A model generated the notes under the pieces. That model was not told the origin of the DNA. It saw only the letters and a program-made list of their open reading frames with translations, and did no database searches. Source: Brevibacterium antiquum (GTDB lineage Bacteria > Actinomycetota > Actinomycetes > Actinomycetales > Brevibacteriaceae). From it: a DNA stretch of 64,000 nucleotides. Below, piece by piece: positions 9,001-15,800 of this stretch (positions within the stretch are counted from its first letter, which is position 1; every line of letters starts with the position of its first letter). Location of the stretch: the NCBI RefSeq assembly GCF_016107655.1, contig NZ_JABASX010000004.1, positions 62,001 to 126,000 of the forward strand. Direction: 5' to 3'. Position numbers and translations under genes: made by a program.

Positions 9001-10904
9001 CGAGGGCTCCCGAGCTCTTGACGACTCTTGCCCCGGTCTGGATGGCCAGCCCGTACACGGTGCCCGAACTCTTCTCAGCACTGCCGCTCTTCGACGCTGT
9101 GGTCATCGCCGATGCGGGACGTCTCTCGGTCCCCGACGTGGTGCCCGCCATCACCCGGGCCCGTCAGGTCATCTCACTGGGCGACTCCAGACTGCTTGGT
9201 CCCCGTCCCTTCACGATCGCGGTTGATCGCTGGGGAATGGACGATGGGAACCATCCGAGCTCAGTGCAGGAGCGCCTCGGCGAATTCCTGCCCCGAATGG
9301 AACTGTCGAACTCGTACCGCCAGTCACCGGTCGGACTCATCGATCTGGCGAACCGGCACTTCTACGATTCGACGATCACGACGATGCCGACCGCGCACAC
9401 AGGGGAGGGAACCGGGCTCGAGTTCTCCTACGTCGCAGACGGAAGGGGGCCGACGGATATCGGCACCGGTCGTGTCGAGAGTCCTGACGCCGAGGTCAAG
9501 CGCGTCGTCGAGCTCGTGCTCAGGCACGCTCGGAACCGTTCGCGTGAGTCCCTGGCCGTCGTCGCGCTCACCGCTCATCACGCTCAGCGCGTTGCCACCG
9601 CGATCTCTCGGGCGATGAAGGACCTGCCCTATGTTGCAGCGTTCTTCAACGATTCGAGCAAGGAACCCTTTGTAGTCACCGATGCCGAGCGCGTCCAGGG
9701 CATGTCACGCGATGCGGTGATCTTCACCCTCGGCCTCGGGCGGACAGTTCACGGTCGTGTCATCCACGACTTCGGTGCGCTGTCCGGTCCCGATGGCGAG
9801 CGGATCCTTGCGGCCACGATGACCCGGGCGCGCAAACGTCTCACCGTGGTCTCCAGCATCGAATCCGATGACTTCGACACGAACAGGCTCAGCGGGGGAG
9901 CGGCACTGCTGCCACGACTGCTCGACGAACTGGCAGGCGGCGGCGTCAAGCAGCCGGGCCCACACGGCGAGATCTACGACCCGCTCTTCAACGACATCGC
10001 CGATCGTCTGCTGCAGCTTGGCGTCGTCGCTCACGAACATTACAACGGCATCGATCTGGCCGTGGCGAACTCGACCGAGGACGAGCACGGAATGATCATC
10101 GCCGTCGCCGGAGACGGACCCGAATACGCATCGGTCCGCAGTCTGCGCCAGCGTGAGCGCGTCGTGCCCGAGCAGTTGGCCCGTCGCGGATGGAAGTTCG
10201 TGCGCATGTGGTCCACCGACGCCTTCGTCGATCCGCAGTCCGAGACCGAGAAGATCTTCGAAGCCTGGAAGTCCACGGTCGAAAAGATGAGCCCGCAGGC
10301 TGTCCTCAATGCGGCTCGTGCTGCCTCGGTCGTCGTGGGCCGCACCGGCAGCCGGCCCAAACTGGTGCCGGGCCTGCCCATGCACAAGTACTCGGACTCG
10401 GGCCTCGATGCAATGATCGACTGGGTCCAGTCCGATGCCGTCGTCCGTGGTGACGGTGAGATCAAGGATCTGCTCCGAACGGCGTTGGCACAGAAGCGCA
10501 ACTCCGGTCGTGGAGACTCCCAGCTGCAGGCGGCCGTGGACCGCTACCGGCAACGGCATGCACAGGCCAAACGAGTCACCGGCGCCGAGGTGGTGGTTCC
10601 CGAATCAGCACAGCACAGTCCGATGGAGGACGAGGTCGTTCCCACCTTCGACACGGGCAAGATCAGGGCCGATGAACTGCGTCAGGCGGGACTGATCGAG
10701 ACCGCGAGCAATGACCAGGTGCCCGGCTCTGACCAGGTGCCCAACTCTGACGGGCAGAGCGCACCGGACGGCACGCAGGAGAATCGCGCGGAGTTCTCCG
10801 AGCCCACCGGTGGTGTGCAGGAGGCCGCTTCAAGTGAGCTGGGGGCTGAGAAGGAGCGTCCGAGCGCAGCCGATATCGAGCCGCGCACGGATGACCTGCG
10901 CTGA
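6078..10904 (+). CDS. Large superfamily 1 helicase-like protein with degenerate ATPase motifs
   Basis: 1608 residues; GTG start with an upstream TTAGGG. Residues 1-250 form a conserved N-terminal region like that of actinobacterial DUF4011/AAA helicases. About 250-450 is a long Ser/Thr/Asp/Glu-rich disordered linker. The helicase core follows. Its Walker A position reads PPGTGATQ (476-483), with Ala481 where the Lys should be. The Walker B position is ADAG around Asp1012, lacking the catalytic Glu. Motif III reads GDSRLLGP, while motifs V and VI (RVQGMSRD and TRARKRL) are well kept. By family it resembles Upf1-like SF1 helicases, but ATP hydrolysis looks compromised. The gene stops 1 nt before a 79-codon gene, suggesting co-translation. 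Confidence 0.8.
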   Translation: MPDSVVDDQFPELDDVYAEWKQQAAHLGGRDTMLHFRDSRDGSIDLSGAHPSGLAQLLAGRATRLSSLVRDHEVLADARRRAKSIRSKADQLDNERGIQTAHLAIGFASWTEKDSKYKFNAPVVMRHVTLVPRGSRVEDFEIVLGDGIMINPALVQHLAETYDLDVPVDEWVDATGGPHGFDPGPALDRLRDLAQSVPGLRINHRFVVSTFANIASPFTTDYLPTQHPILRALAGDEDVRGALGGPSYVPTPREAVQPEPRQEAAPSADDQHTFTPDAAAGDEDEFSQPTVPITDGSLPGDAKAPVEGSRDSTSASTASETTASKDTSAKGDSAEDAEADGTERDERAQSAHGIGETAATDSTSTGSKSADSESTASKSTDSKAKDSPTATTEPQTAEPQTADPQSTESETDVDSFADSDAGESDDDVVPAALKEPVTPLPDRKPQEEFLVIDVDGDQQAVVDAAVSGQSVVVDTPPGTGATQVAVAVATTLAHTGKSVLFLAQTADALDDFSSRLGEVGLAEFAVDTRQGSGAIRNQLVGLIGSAEKAERPDLSGLLNELNEQRETLSEHVSSLHRRREPWDVSVYETMQHLAELTSGDDSPQTPVRFGEDLLEASEDRRNALRGKLSELASLGAFTLDVEDTVWFGADLKSVEEAEAARTVAERLGRTIPDLVKAVEPVLSKAKLNPRRNLNDWSRAIKVLLRVRATLDSFAPDIYDHRLDDLIAATGTAEYRSEVGVEMGMLQRKRQKKSANEFLRPGAEVTDLHSALIDVRSQRIVLQDLAGHDGRPQIPRGVLEADEILQGVEADVAKIAPILETTPDGGDLGSMLIEELQARTEAMGRDSENLGELPERSRIQRELADEGLSDLLTDLRRRKVDTTLVGPEFDLAYWASVLQRMASEDPQVGRHDGAALHQVAEGFRENDRAFVAAGASRLRYNHAQAWKRGIDNDPISAGVIKQELLSPHTSVQTMSTRAPELLTTLAPVWMASPYTVPELFSALPLFDAVVIADAGRLSVPDVVPAITRARQVISLGDSRLLGPRPFTIAVDRWGMDDGNHPSSVQERLGEFLPRMELSNSYRQSPVGLIDLANRHFYDSTITTMPTAHTGEGTGLEFSYVADGRGPTDIGTGRVESPDAEVKRVVELVLRHARNRSRESLAVVALTAHHAQRVATAISRAMKDLPYVAAFFNDSSKEPFVVTDAERVQGMSRDAVIFTLGLGRTVHGRVIHDFGALSGPDGERILAATMTRARKRLTVVSSIESDDFDTNRLSGGAALLPRLLDELAGGGVKQPGPHGEIYDPLFNDIADRLLQLGVVAHEHYNGIDLAVANSTEDEHGMIIAVAGDGPEYASVRSLRQRERVVPEQLARRGWKFVRMWSTDAFVDPQSETEKIFEAWKSTVEKMSPQAVLNAARAASVVVGRTGSRPKLVPGLPMHKYSDSGLDAMIDWVQSDAVVRGDGEIKDLLRTALAQKRNSGRGDSQLQAAVDRYRQRHAQAKRVTGAEVVVPESAQHSPMEDEVVPTFDTGKIRADELRQAGLIETASNDQVPGSDQVPNSDGQSAPDGTQENRAEFSEPTGGVQEAASSELGAEKERPSAADIEPRTDDLR

Positions 10905-10905
10905 G

Positions 10906-11145
10906 ATGACTGACGAAAGCCTCGGGTCGCAACCTCCCGAGGGTGAGCATGCACACGACTCAGAACCTGCTGATCACTCCGCTGAACATGCTGCCGATGA
11001 GGAGCAGGAAACGGCGCATCAGAAGAGGGCGCGACTCGAAGCCGCAGTGCGGAAGTATCGTGCCACACTGCGCAATGAGGCAGAGACCGACAGCGGAGGC
11101 TTCAGCGCCGACTACTACCGGTCACAGAAACCCCCACACTGGTGA
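10906..11145 (+). CDS. Small conserved-looking protein co-transcribed with the helicase-like gene
   Basis: 79 residues; the ATG begins 1 nt after the helicase-like stop codon, so translation is probably coupled. The first 40 residues are acidic and disordered (Glu/His/Asp/Ala). Residues about 43-62 form a basic helix around KRARLEAAVRKYR. The protein ends in an aromatic, Pro-rich DYYRSQKPPHW tail that looks conserved. I recognise no domain. The arrangement suggests a partner or regulator of the 1608-residue protein. Confidence 0.72.
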   Translation: MTDESLGSQPPEGEHAHDSEPADHSAEHAADEEQETAHQKRARLEAAVRKYRATLRNEAETDSGGFSADYYRSQKPPHW

Positions 11146-11218
11146 TGGGCAGAGGTGAGGTGCTTCCTGGAGAGGTGCCGAATCTGAGAAACAGAGAACA
11201 GCTGAGATCAACCAAGAC

Positions 11219-11253
11219 GAAGGCCCGCTTCCCCCATGGGGAAACGGGCCTTC
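11219..11253. terminator. Bidirectional terminator between the helicase operon and mscL
   Basis: GAAGGCCCG pairs with CGGGCCTTC, with an inner CCCC/GGGG stem. The hairpin sits between two convergent genes, so it can serve both directions. Confidence 0.8.
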
Positions 11254-11269
11254 GTGGCACTCGCGTCAA

Positions 11270-11746
11270 TCAGTGGCGCGGGGGCTCAGTCGATTCGGTA
11301 TCGTCGAACGGACCGGCCGTGCTGGCAGGACCTTCGGCAGGACCACCGACGGTTGTGGCCGCCTGGGTCCGGAGGATTTCGCGAATGTCGCCGAGCAGAT
11401 CCTCGGTGGTCGGAGGAACTTCTTCCTCGGGGGCTCCGCGCTTGCGCAGCTCGTTGAGCTTGTTCATCGGGACGATGATGATGAAGTAGACGACGGCGGC
11501 GACGATCAGGAAGTTGATCGCTGCAGTGATCACAGCGCCCAGGTCAATGGTCGTCTCCGGAACGCCTTCCTTGATGGGGAAGGCCAGCGCAGGACCTTCT
11601 GCGCCACCGACGGCAGCGAGCAGAGGGTTGATGATCTTATCGGAGAAAGCCGTCACGATGCCGGTGAAGGCGCCGCCGATGATCACCGCGGTTGCGAGTT
11701 CGACGACATTCCCTTGGAGAATGAAGTCTCTGAAGCCTTTAAGCAT
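11270..11746 (-). CDS. mscL: Large-conductance mechanosensitive channel MscL
   Basis: 158 residues from the ATG at 11746 (start MLKGFRDFILQGNVV, the MscL N-terminus); the longer in-frame ORF is not used. The pore-lining first helix holds the conserved LATAVIIGGAFTGIV run. Asn-Pro-Leu and a periplasmic loop follow, then the second helix at about 70-95 and a charged cytoplasmic helix. The C-terminal 40 residues (Thr/Gly/Pro-rich) are a low-complexity extension beyond the usual length of about 130-150. The channel opens under membrane tension to release solutes on hypo-osmotic shock. It is the last gene of a minus-strand run with the SAF, FmdB and cyclo-ligase genes. Confidence 0.96.
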   Translation of the reverse strand: MLKGFRDFILQGNVVELATAVIIGGAFTGIVTAFSDKIINPLLAAVGGAEGPALAFPIKEGVPETTIDLGAVITAAINFLIVAAVVYFIIIVPMNKLNELRKRGAPEEEVPPTTEDLLGDIREILRTQAATTVGGPAEGPASTAGPFDDTESTEPPRH

Positions 11747-11870
11747 TAGAGGCACCCTTTCGGCGTATATGTAAGCAATGTTGGGGAGTGAAATACTTTT
11801 ACTACGATTACATGATACACACAGGTAACTCGGCTGCACCCCGATGACATGCGTGCCTTTTGGTGCGACA

Positions 11871-11967
11871 AATCCCAGTTAGCCCGGCTCGGGATAATCC
11901 AGTTGGCCCGGCTCGGGATAATCCAGTTGGCCCGGCACGGGGCAATCCAGTCGGCCCGGCTGGGGAT
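11871..11967. repeat. Four tandem copies of a 24-25 bp unit
   Basis: Units begin at 11871, 11896, 11920 and 11944, each near AATCCAGTTGGCCCGGCTCG. The first copy is 1 nt longer and a degenerate fifth follows to about 11995. The array occupies the gap between mscL and the SAF-domain gene. In one plus-strand frame it reads as an NPVGPARD repeat, but that ORF has no ribosome site and is probably not a gene. Confidence 0.85.
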
Positions 11968-12036
11968 GTCTCGGTCAGCCGGGCGTGGAGCGCCCCGGTG
12001 AAGTCAGCCGGAGGTCATAGGGACGTCAGCGGTGGG

Positions 12037-12666
12037 TCAGCGCGGAAGGATCGCGAAGCTGATCGGCATCCCGGCGAATTCTGCGATGCGTTCGGCATCA
12101 TCTGAGGACAGTATCACTGAGACAAGCTGCCCTGATTCAGCGGAAATGCCGTCGCTTTTGTCGACCAATCGGGCAATTGTCACTTCCTTCACGACGACAT
12201 CAGAGCCTCCGTCGGGCAGCGAGCTGAATAGGCGGATGCGCTGTCCTGGCTGTAGGAGTGCTGCCGAAGAATCATCGGCCAAGCGCACAGGCATGAGGAG
12301 GTCGGTGCTGCCCTCCGGTAGTGCCTGCTGGTCGATGACTGCCGACTGCGTCAACGGCGAACCCTTGGACAAGCCCGCTGAGGTGCGCTTGTGATCGGCG
12401 TCCGAGACAGAGGTGAAAGCCTTGTCCGGGACGAGTTGCGAGGGAAACTCGACGACTGTCAGATCCTGAGATCGCAGCTCAGATCCCGGCGGCAGATTTC
12501 TGGCGGCAACGACGATGGACGTTCCACCCTGATCCGGGGTGAGGATCCAGACCACGAGGGCACACGCACATGCAAAGCAGACAGCGGCGACTATCCGCTG
12601 TGGTTTGATCCGTGAGGACTTTGACCAGGTCGATGCTCTGGCTCTGAGGAGCCGCAAGATTCCCAT
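12037..12666 (-). CDS. SAF-domain membrane protein, CpaB/RcpC-like
   Basis: 209 residues. A basic N-terminus precedes one membrane helix at about 25-43. The SAF domain follows at about 50-115, opening with VVAARNLPPGSELRSQDL, the usual CpaB/RcpC signature. The C-terminal part is a small beta-rich domain. In tad/Flp pilus loci CpaB-like proteins help assemble the pilus, but no other tad gene is near. In actinobacteria single SAF proteins beside fmdB and mscL are common and have no assigned function. Confidence 0.8.
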   Translation of the reverse strand: MGILRLLRARASTWSKSSRIKPQRIVAAVCFACACALVVWILTPDQGGTSIVVAARNLPPGSELRSQDLTVVEFPSQLVPDKAFTSVSDADHKRTSAGLSKGSPLTQSAVIDQQALPEGSTDLLMPVRLADDSSAALLQPGQRIRLFSSLPDGGSDVVVKEVTIARLVDKSDGISAESGQLVSVILSSDDAERIAEFAGMPISFAILPR

Positions 12667-12716
12667 ACCTGGAGCCTGGCTGTGCGCAGAGGCTCAGATC
12701 AAGGGAACAGATAATG

Positions 12717-12745
12717 CCTGTGGACAGCCGTTGTGTGTCCACAGG
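12717..12745. repeat. Inverted repeat downstream of fmdB, possible terminator
   Basis: CCTGTGGACA and TGTCCACAGG are perfect 10-bp arms around a 9-nt spacer. The position, 88 nt past the fmdB stop and before the SAF-gene start, fits a terminator for fmdB. There is no T-run. Confidence 0.5.
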
Positions 12746-12832
12746 CGATTCGCACATGAGTCATCGGTCAATCCCCAGCGATGACGCGCACGAGTCGACA
12801 GAGCTCGGCTGCTGTGAGGACGGCCGAGGGAG

Positions 12833-13174
12833 TCAGCTGGCGGAAGTGCTGCTCGCCGCCGGAGCGCTCTTGGCCGGTGAGCTGGATGTCGACGAGGACG
12901 AGTCCGAGGAGCTCGACGATTCCTTCGACGAACCCGATGAGTTGGACGAACTCGACGAGTCAGAGTTCGAAGAAGAGGGGACTGTGCTCGAATTGCTCGC
13001 GCGGGAGTCCGTGGCGTAGAAGCCCGAACCCTTGAAGCTGATCCCCACGGTGCCGAAGACCTTCTTCAGGCGTCCCTGGCACTCGGGGCAGACTGTGAGC
13101 GAGTCATCGCTGAAGTCTTGATGAATATCAAAAGCGTGACCACAGCTCTTGCAGGCGTAGGAGTAAACGGGCAT
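12833..13174 (-). CDS. FmdB-family zinc-ribbon protein with a long serine-rich tail
   Basis: 113 residues from the ATG at 13174, behind GAAAGGT. The first about 45 residues are an FmdB-type zinc ribbon: MPVYSYACKSCGHAF, then a CPEC knuckle at about 33-36, and the VFGTVGISFKGSGFYATDSR block typical of the family. Residues about 62-113 are almost wholly Ser with Thr, Asn, Asp and Ala, a disordered tail longer than usual. FmdB proteins are small regulatory or adaptor proteins of unclear function. The position next to the formyl-THF cyclo-ligase gene is conserved in actinobacteria. Confidence 0.9.
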   Translation of the reverse strand: MPVYSYACKSCGHAFDIHQDFSDDSLTVCPECQGRLKKVFGTVGISFKGSGFYATDSRASNSSTVPSSSNSDSSSSSNSSGSSKESSSSSDSSSSTSSSPAKSAPAASSTSAS

Positions 13175-13416
13175 TCGAGACCTTTCTTCGACGAGAAGAT
13201 TATAGTCCACCCGACTCGCCCGCGAGTAACGCATGGGGTGAGAAGCTCGAGGAGTCGCCGTCTCGTCCACAGGGCCGCACGCGCGAGTGGGCTGCTGTGG
13301 CCCCGATCTGAGATCGGCCCCACGCTCGAGAGCGGGCATGGTCGCAGCGCAATCGGTGCTTGCATCTGCTCGTGTCCCCGCAACTGCCCGTGTCTCGGAT
13401 TCGTCGCAGGAGCGAA

Positions 13417-14097
13417 TCAGTCGAAGGAGTGAACACCGTGATCGGTCACGGCCCGCGTGATCTGCAGGTCCCAGGGCTCCACGGTGAGCTCTGGAAGATC
13501 GAGTTCGGTCGAGAAGCAGACTCCGTAGACCACGCTTGCGTGTTCCCTGCCTGTCAGGGGCACTTCGCCGCGCGGGCCGAACGTGCGGTCATAGAAGCCG
13601 CCGCCGTTGCCCAAGCGGGCGCCGCCGGGCCCGAACCCGAGGGCAGGCACGAACACGAGGTCAGGGGCCACCTCGGCGGACATGAGATCTGCGGCGGTCA
13701 ACACAGGTGAGGGTTCACGAATTCCCCACTTTCCGCGAGCGTGGAGCGTGGCCATGGACTCGGTGACGGTACCGAACATGAGGGCATGACCGACGGTGGT
13801 GACGACAGGAAGGTAGACGGTTCCACCGCGGGAGAGGAACCCGTCGATGACCGGATCCAGATCGGGCTCGCCGGCTAAGGCGGCATAGGCGAGCACCGAA
13901 TGGCCCGTCAGGTCCAGGTTCGGCCACAGGCTTTCGATGATCTGCCAGGCAGACTCGGCGACCGCCGACTCGCCCTCAACGACCGACGATTTCGCCTCTG
14001 TAAGCGACGATTCAACGCCTGCCGCAACGTGAGCCGCGCGTTCGGAACGTATGTGTGCACGCAATTGCGCCTTTGAAGTTTCTGCATCCACGCTCAT
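13417..14097 (-). CDS. 5-formyltetrahydrofolate cyclo-ligase
   Basis: 226 residues from the ATG at 14097; an in-frame GTG six codons upstream is an alternative. The C-terminal signature FGPGGARLGNGGGFYDR (156-171) is the ATP/folate-binding motif of this family, and PALGF precedes it. The N-terminal helical region has a short Ala/Ser/Glu-rich insertion at about 28-50. The enzyme converts 5-formyl-THF to 5,10-methenyl-THF with ATP in cytosolic one-carbon metabolism. It is divergent from galU with only about 32 bp between starts, so the two promoters must overlap or the mRNAs are nearly leaderless. Confidence 0.93.
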   Translation of the reverse strand: MSVDAETSKAQLRAHIRSERAAHVAAGVESSLTEAKSSVVEGESAVAESAWQIIESLWPNLDLTGHSVLAYAALAGEPDLDPVIDGFLSRGGTVYLPVVTTVGHALMFGTVTESMATLHARGKWGIREPSPVLTAADLMSAEVAPDLVFVPALGFGPGGARLGNGGGFYDRTFGPRGEVPLTGREHASVVYGVCFSTELDLPELTVEPWDLQITRAVTDHGVHSFD

Positions 14098-14129
14098 AAG
14101 CCTAATCGCAGCCACATCCTTTGGTTAAG

Positions 14130-15041
14130 ATGAGCGACATGAGTGATGAATCGCAACGCACAGTGCGCAAGGCCGTGATCCCTGTGGCCGGTCTGGGCAC
14201 CCGCTTCCTTCCCGCCACAAAGGCGACTCCCAAGGAGATGCTGCCCGTTGTCGACAAACCGGCCATCCAATACGTCGTCGAAGAGGCAGCCGATGCCGGC
14301 CTGCAGGACCTCCTCATGATCACGGGTCGCAACAAGCGACCGCTGGAGGACCACTTCGACCGCGTCGACGGGCTCGAAGCCGCACTGGCCAAGAAGGGTG
14401 ACACAAAGAAGCTCGCCGCTGTTCGTCACGCGTCCGAACTCGCCGACATCCACTACGTCCGCCAGGGTGACCCGAAGGGCCTGGGTCACGCCGTGCTCAA
14501 GGGCCGCCAGCATGTGGGCCAGGAACCGTTCGCGGTTCTGCTCGGCGACGATCTCATCGACGAACGCAGCCCGATTCTGCCGAAGATGATCGAAGTTGCC
14601 GAGAAGACCGGCGGCAGCGTCGTCGCGCTCATGGAAGTTCCACCTGAGGCGATCCACCTCTACGGCTGCGCCGCAGTTGAACCCACCTCCGATGACGAAG
14701 TCGTCAAGGTCACCGGCTTGGTCGAGAAGCCAGAGCGGAGTGAGGCCCCTTCGAATCTTGCGATTATCGGCCGCTACGTCCTCGCGCCGGAGATCTTCGA
14801 CGTCCTCGAGACCACTGAACCGGGTCGCGGCAACGAAATCCAGCTCACCGACGCTCTCCAAGTCCTCGCTGAACAGGAGGGCGGCAACGGGGTCTACGGA
14901 GTCGTCTTCAAGGGCGCTCGCTATGACACCGGTGACAAGCTCGACTACCTCAAGGCCGTCGTGCAGATCGCCAGCGCCCGCGAGGACCTGGGTGCTGACC
15001 TCAACAGTTGGCTCAAGGAATACGTCGCAACACTTCCCTGA
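14130..15041 (+). CDS. galU: UTP-glucose-1-phosphate uridylyltransferase
   Basis: 303 residues from the ATG at 14130; another ATG at 14139 is possible and neither has a clear ribosome site. The nucleotidyl-transferase signature GLGTRFLPATKATPKEMLP is complete near the N-terminus (about 20-40). The metal/UDP-binding VLLGDDLID and the GLVEKPERSEAPSNL block follow in GalU order. It makes UDP-glucose for trehalose, glycolipid and wall-polymer synthesis in the cytosol. It opens the galU - GNAT - sepX/GLPR-like gene row, from which the usual moeA/glp gene is missing. Confidence 0.96.
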   Translation: MSDMSDESQRTVRKAVIPVAGLGTRFLPATKATPKEMLPVVDKPAIQYVVEEAADAGLQDLLMITGRNKRPLEDHFDRVDGLEAALAKKGDTKKLAAVRHASELADIHYVRQGDPKGLGHAVLKGRQHVGQEPFAVLLGDDLIDERSPILPKMIEVAEKTGGSVVALMEVPPEAIHLYGCAAVEPTSDDEVVKVTGLVEKPERSEAPSNLAIIGRYVLAPEIFDVLETTEPGRGNEIQLTDALQVLAEQEGGNGVYGVVFKGARYDTGDKLDYLKAVVQIASAREDLGADLNSWLKEYVATLP

Positions 15042-15130
15042 CCGTCGTCAGCGTCACCGCACCCCAGCATCGCTGCACCGGTGCGCCAGCGGACATCACT
15101 GATTGAGCACCCGAGAGCGGAGGCAGCCGT

Positions 15131-15727
15131 TTGTGGCCAGTCATCCTGACTGATCAGCAGTCCGACATCGTGCTGCGCCCGCTGAATCGGCGCGACGAAA
15201 GTCAGTGGCGAGAGGTCCGTCGGCACAACCGGAATTGGCTGCGTCCCTGGGATGCGACTCTGCCGATTCCCGGCCAACAGCTTCCGGGGTTTCGAAGCAT
15301 GGTCCGCATGTACGACAAGCAGGCCAAACGTGGACAGTCGGTGCCGCTGGCGATCGAGGTCGGCGGTGAATTCCGCGGCCAGCTCACCGTTTCGAGCATC
15401 AGCTGGGGATCCATCCTCAGCGGACAGATCGGCTACTGGATCGATTCGAGGGTCGCCGGCCGCGGCATCACTCCCATCGCCGTTGCCATGGCTGCCGACC
15501 ACTGCCTCTTCGGGCTGGGGCTGCACCGAATTGAGATCAACATCCGACCCGAGAATACGGCCAGCCTGCGCGTGGTCGAGAAGCTCGGCTTCCGGGATGA
15601 GGGGCTGCGCGAGAAGTACATGCACATCGACGGCCGATGGTGTGACCACCGGACGTTCGCCCTGGTCGCCGAGGAAGTTCCTCAGGGAATTCTCGCCGCC
15701 TATCGTCACAGCCTGAGAAAGCTGTGA
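15131..15727 (+). CDS. RimJ/RimL-type GNAT N-acetyltransferase
   Basis: 198 residues with a TTG start well placed behind GGAGG. The GNAT acetyl-CoA loop lies around IDSRVAGRGITPIAVAMA (about 103-120), and NIRPENTASLRVVEKLGFRDEGL is the conserved motif B of RimJ-like enzymes. Family members acetylate N-termini of ribosomal proteins or other targets. The gene sits in the usual actinobacterial slot between galU/moeA and sepX. The substrate is inferred from family only. Confidence 0.9.
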   Translation: MWPVILTDQQSDIVLRPLNRRDESQWREVRRHNRNWLRPWDATLPIPGQQLPGFRSMVRMYDKQAKRGQSVPLAIEVGGEFRGQLTVSSISWGSILSGQIGYWIDSRVAGRGITPIAVAMAADHCLFGLGLHRIEINIRPENTASLRVVEKLGFRDEGLREKYMHIDGRWCDHRTFALVAEEVPQGILAAYRHSLRKL

Positions 15728-15800
15728 ACTTGGCATCTGTTTGACCGACACACCACATCCCTTCACGTCGTTGCCGAACCGGGCACTCTAGGGTTGCAGT

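Noticed and set aside
11871-11967. CRISPR array
   Set aside because: The units are directly adjacent with no unique spacers and there are no cas genes in the window.
11860-12105. An 81-codon plus-strand ORF made of NPVGPARD repeats
   Set aside because: It is the 24-bp tandem repeat read in one frame. It has no ribosome site, overlaps the SAF gene end on the other strand, and has no similarity I recognise.
12717-12745. Possible DnaA boxes in the TGTGGACA/TGTCCACA palindrome
   Set aside because: The sequence is close to a DnaA box but there is a single symmetric pair, no dnaA/dnaN/gyr genes and no AT-rich unwinding region; a terminator-like hairpin is simpler.
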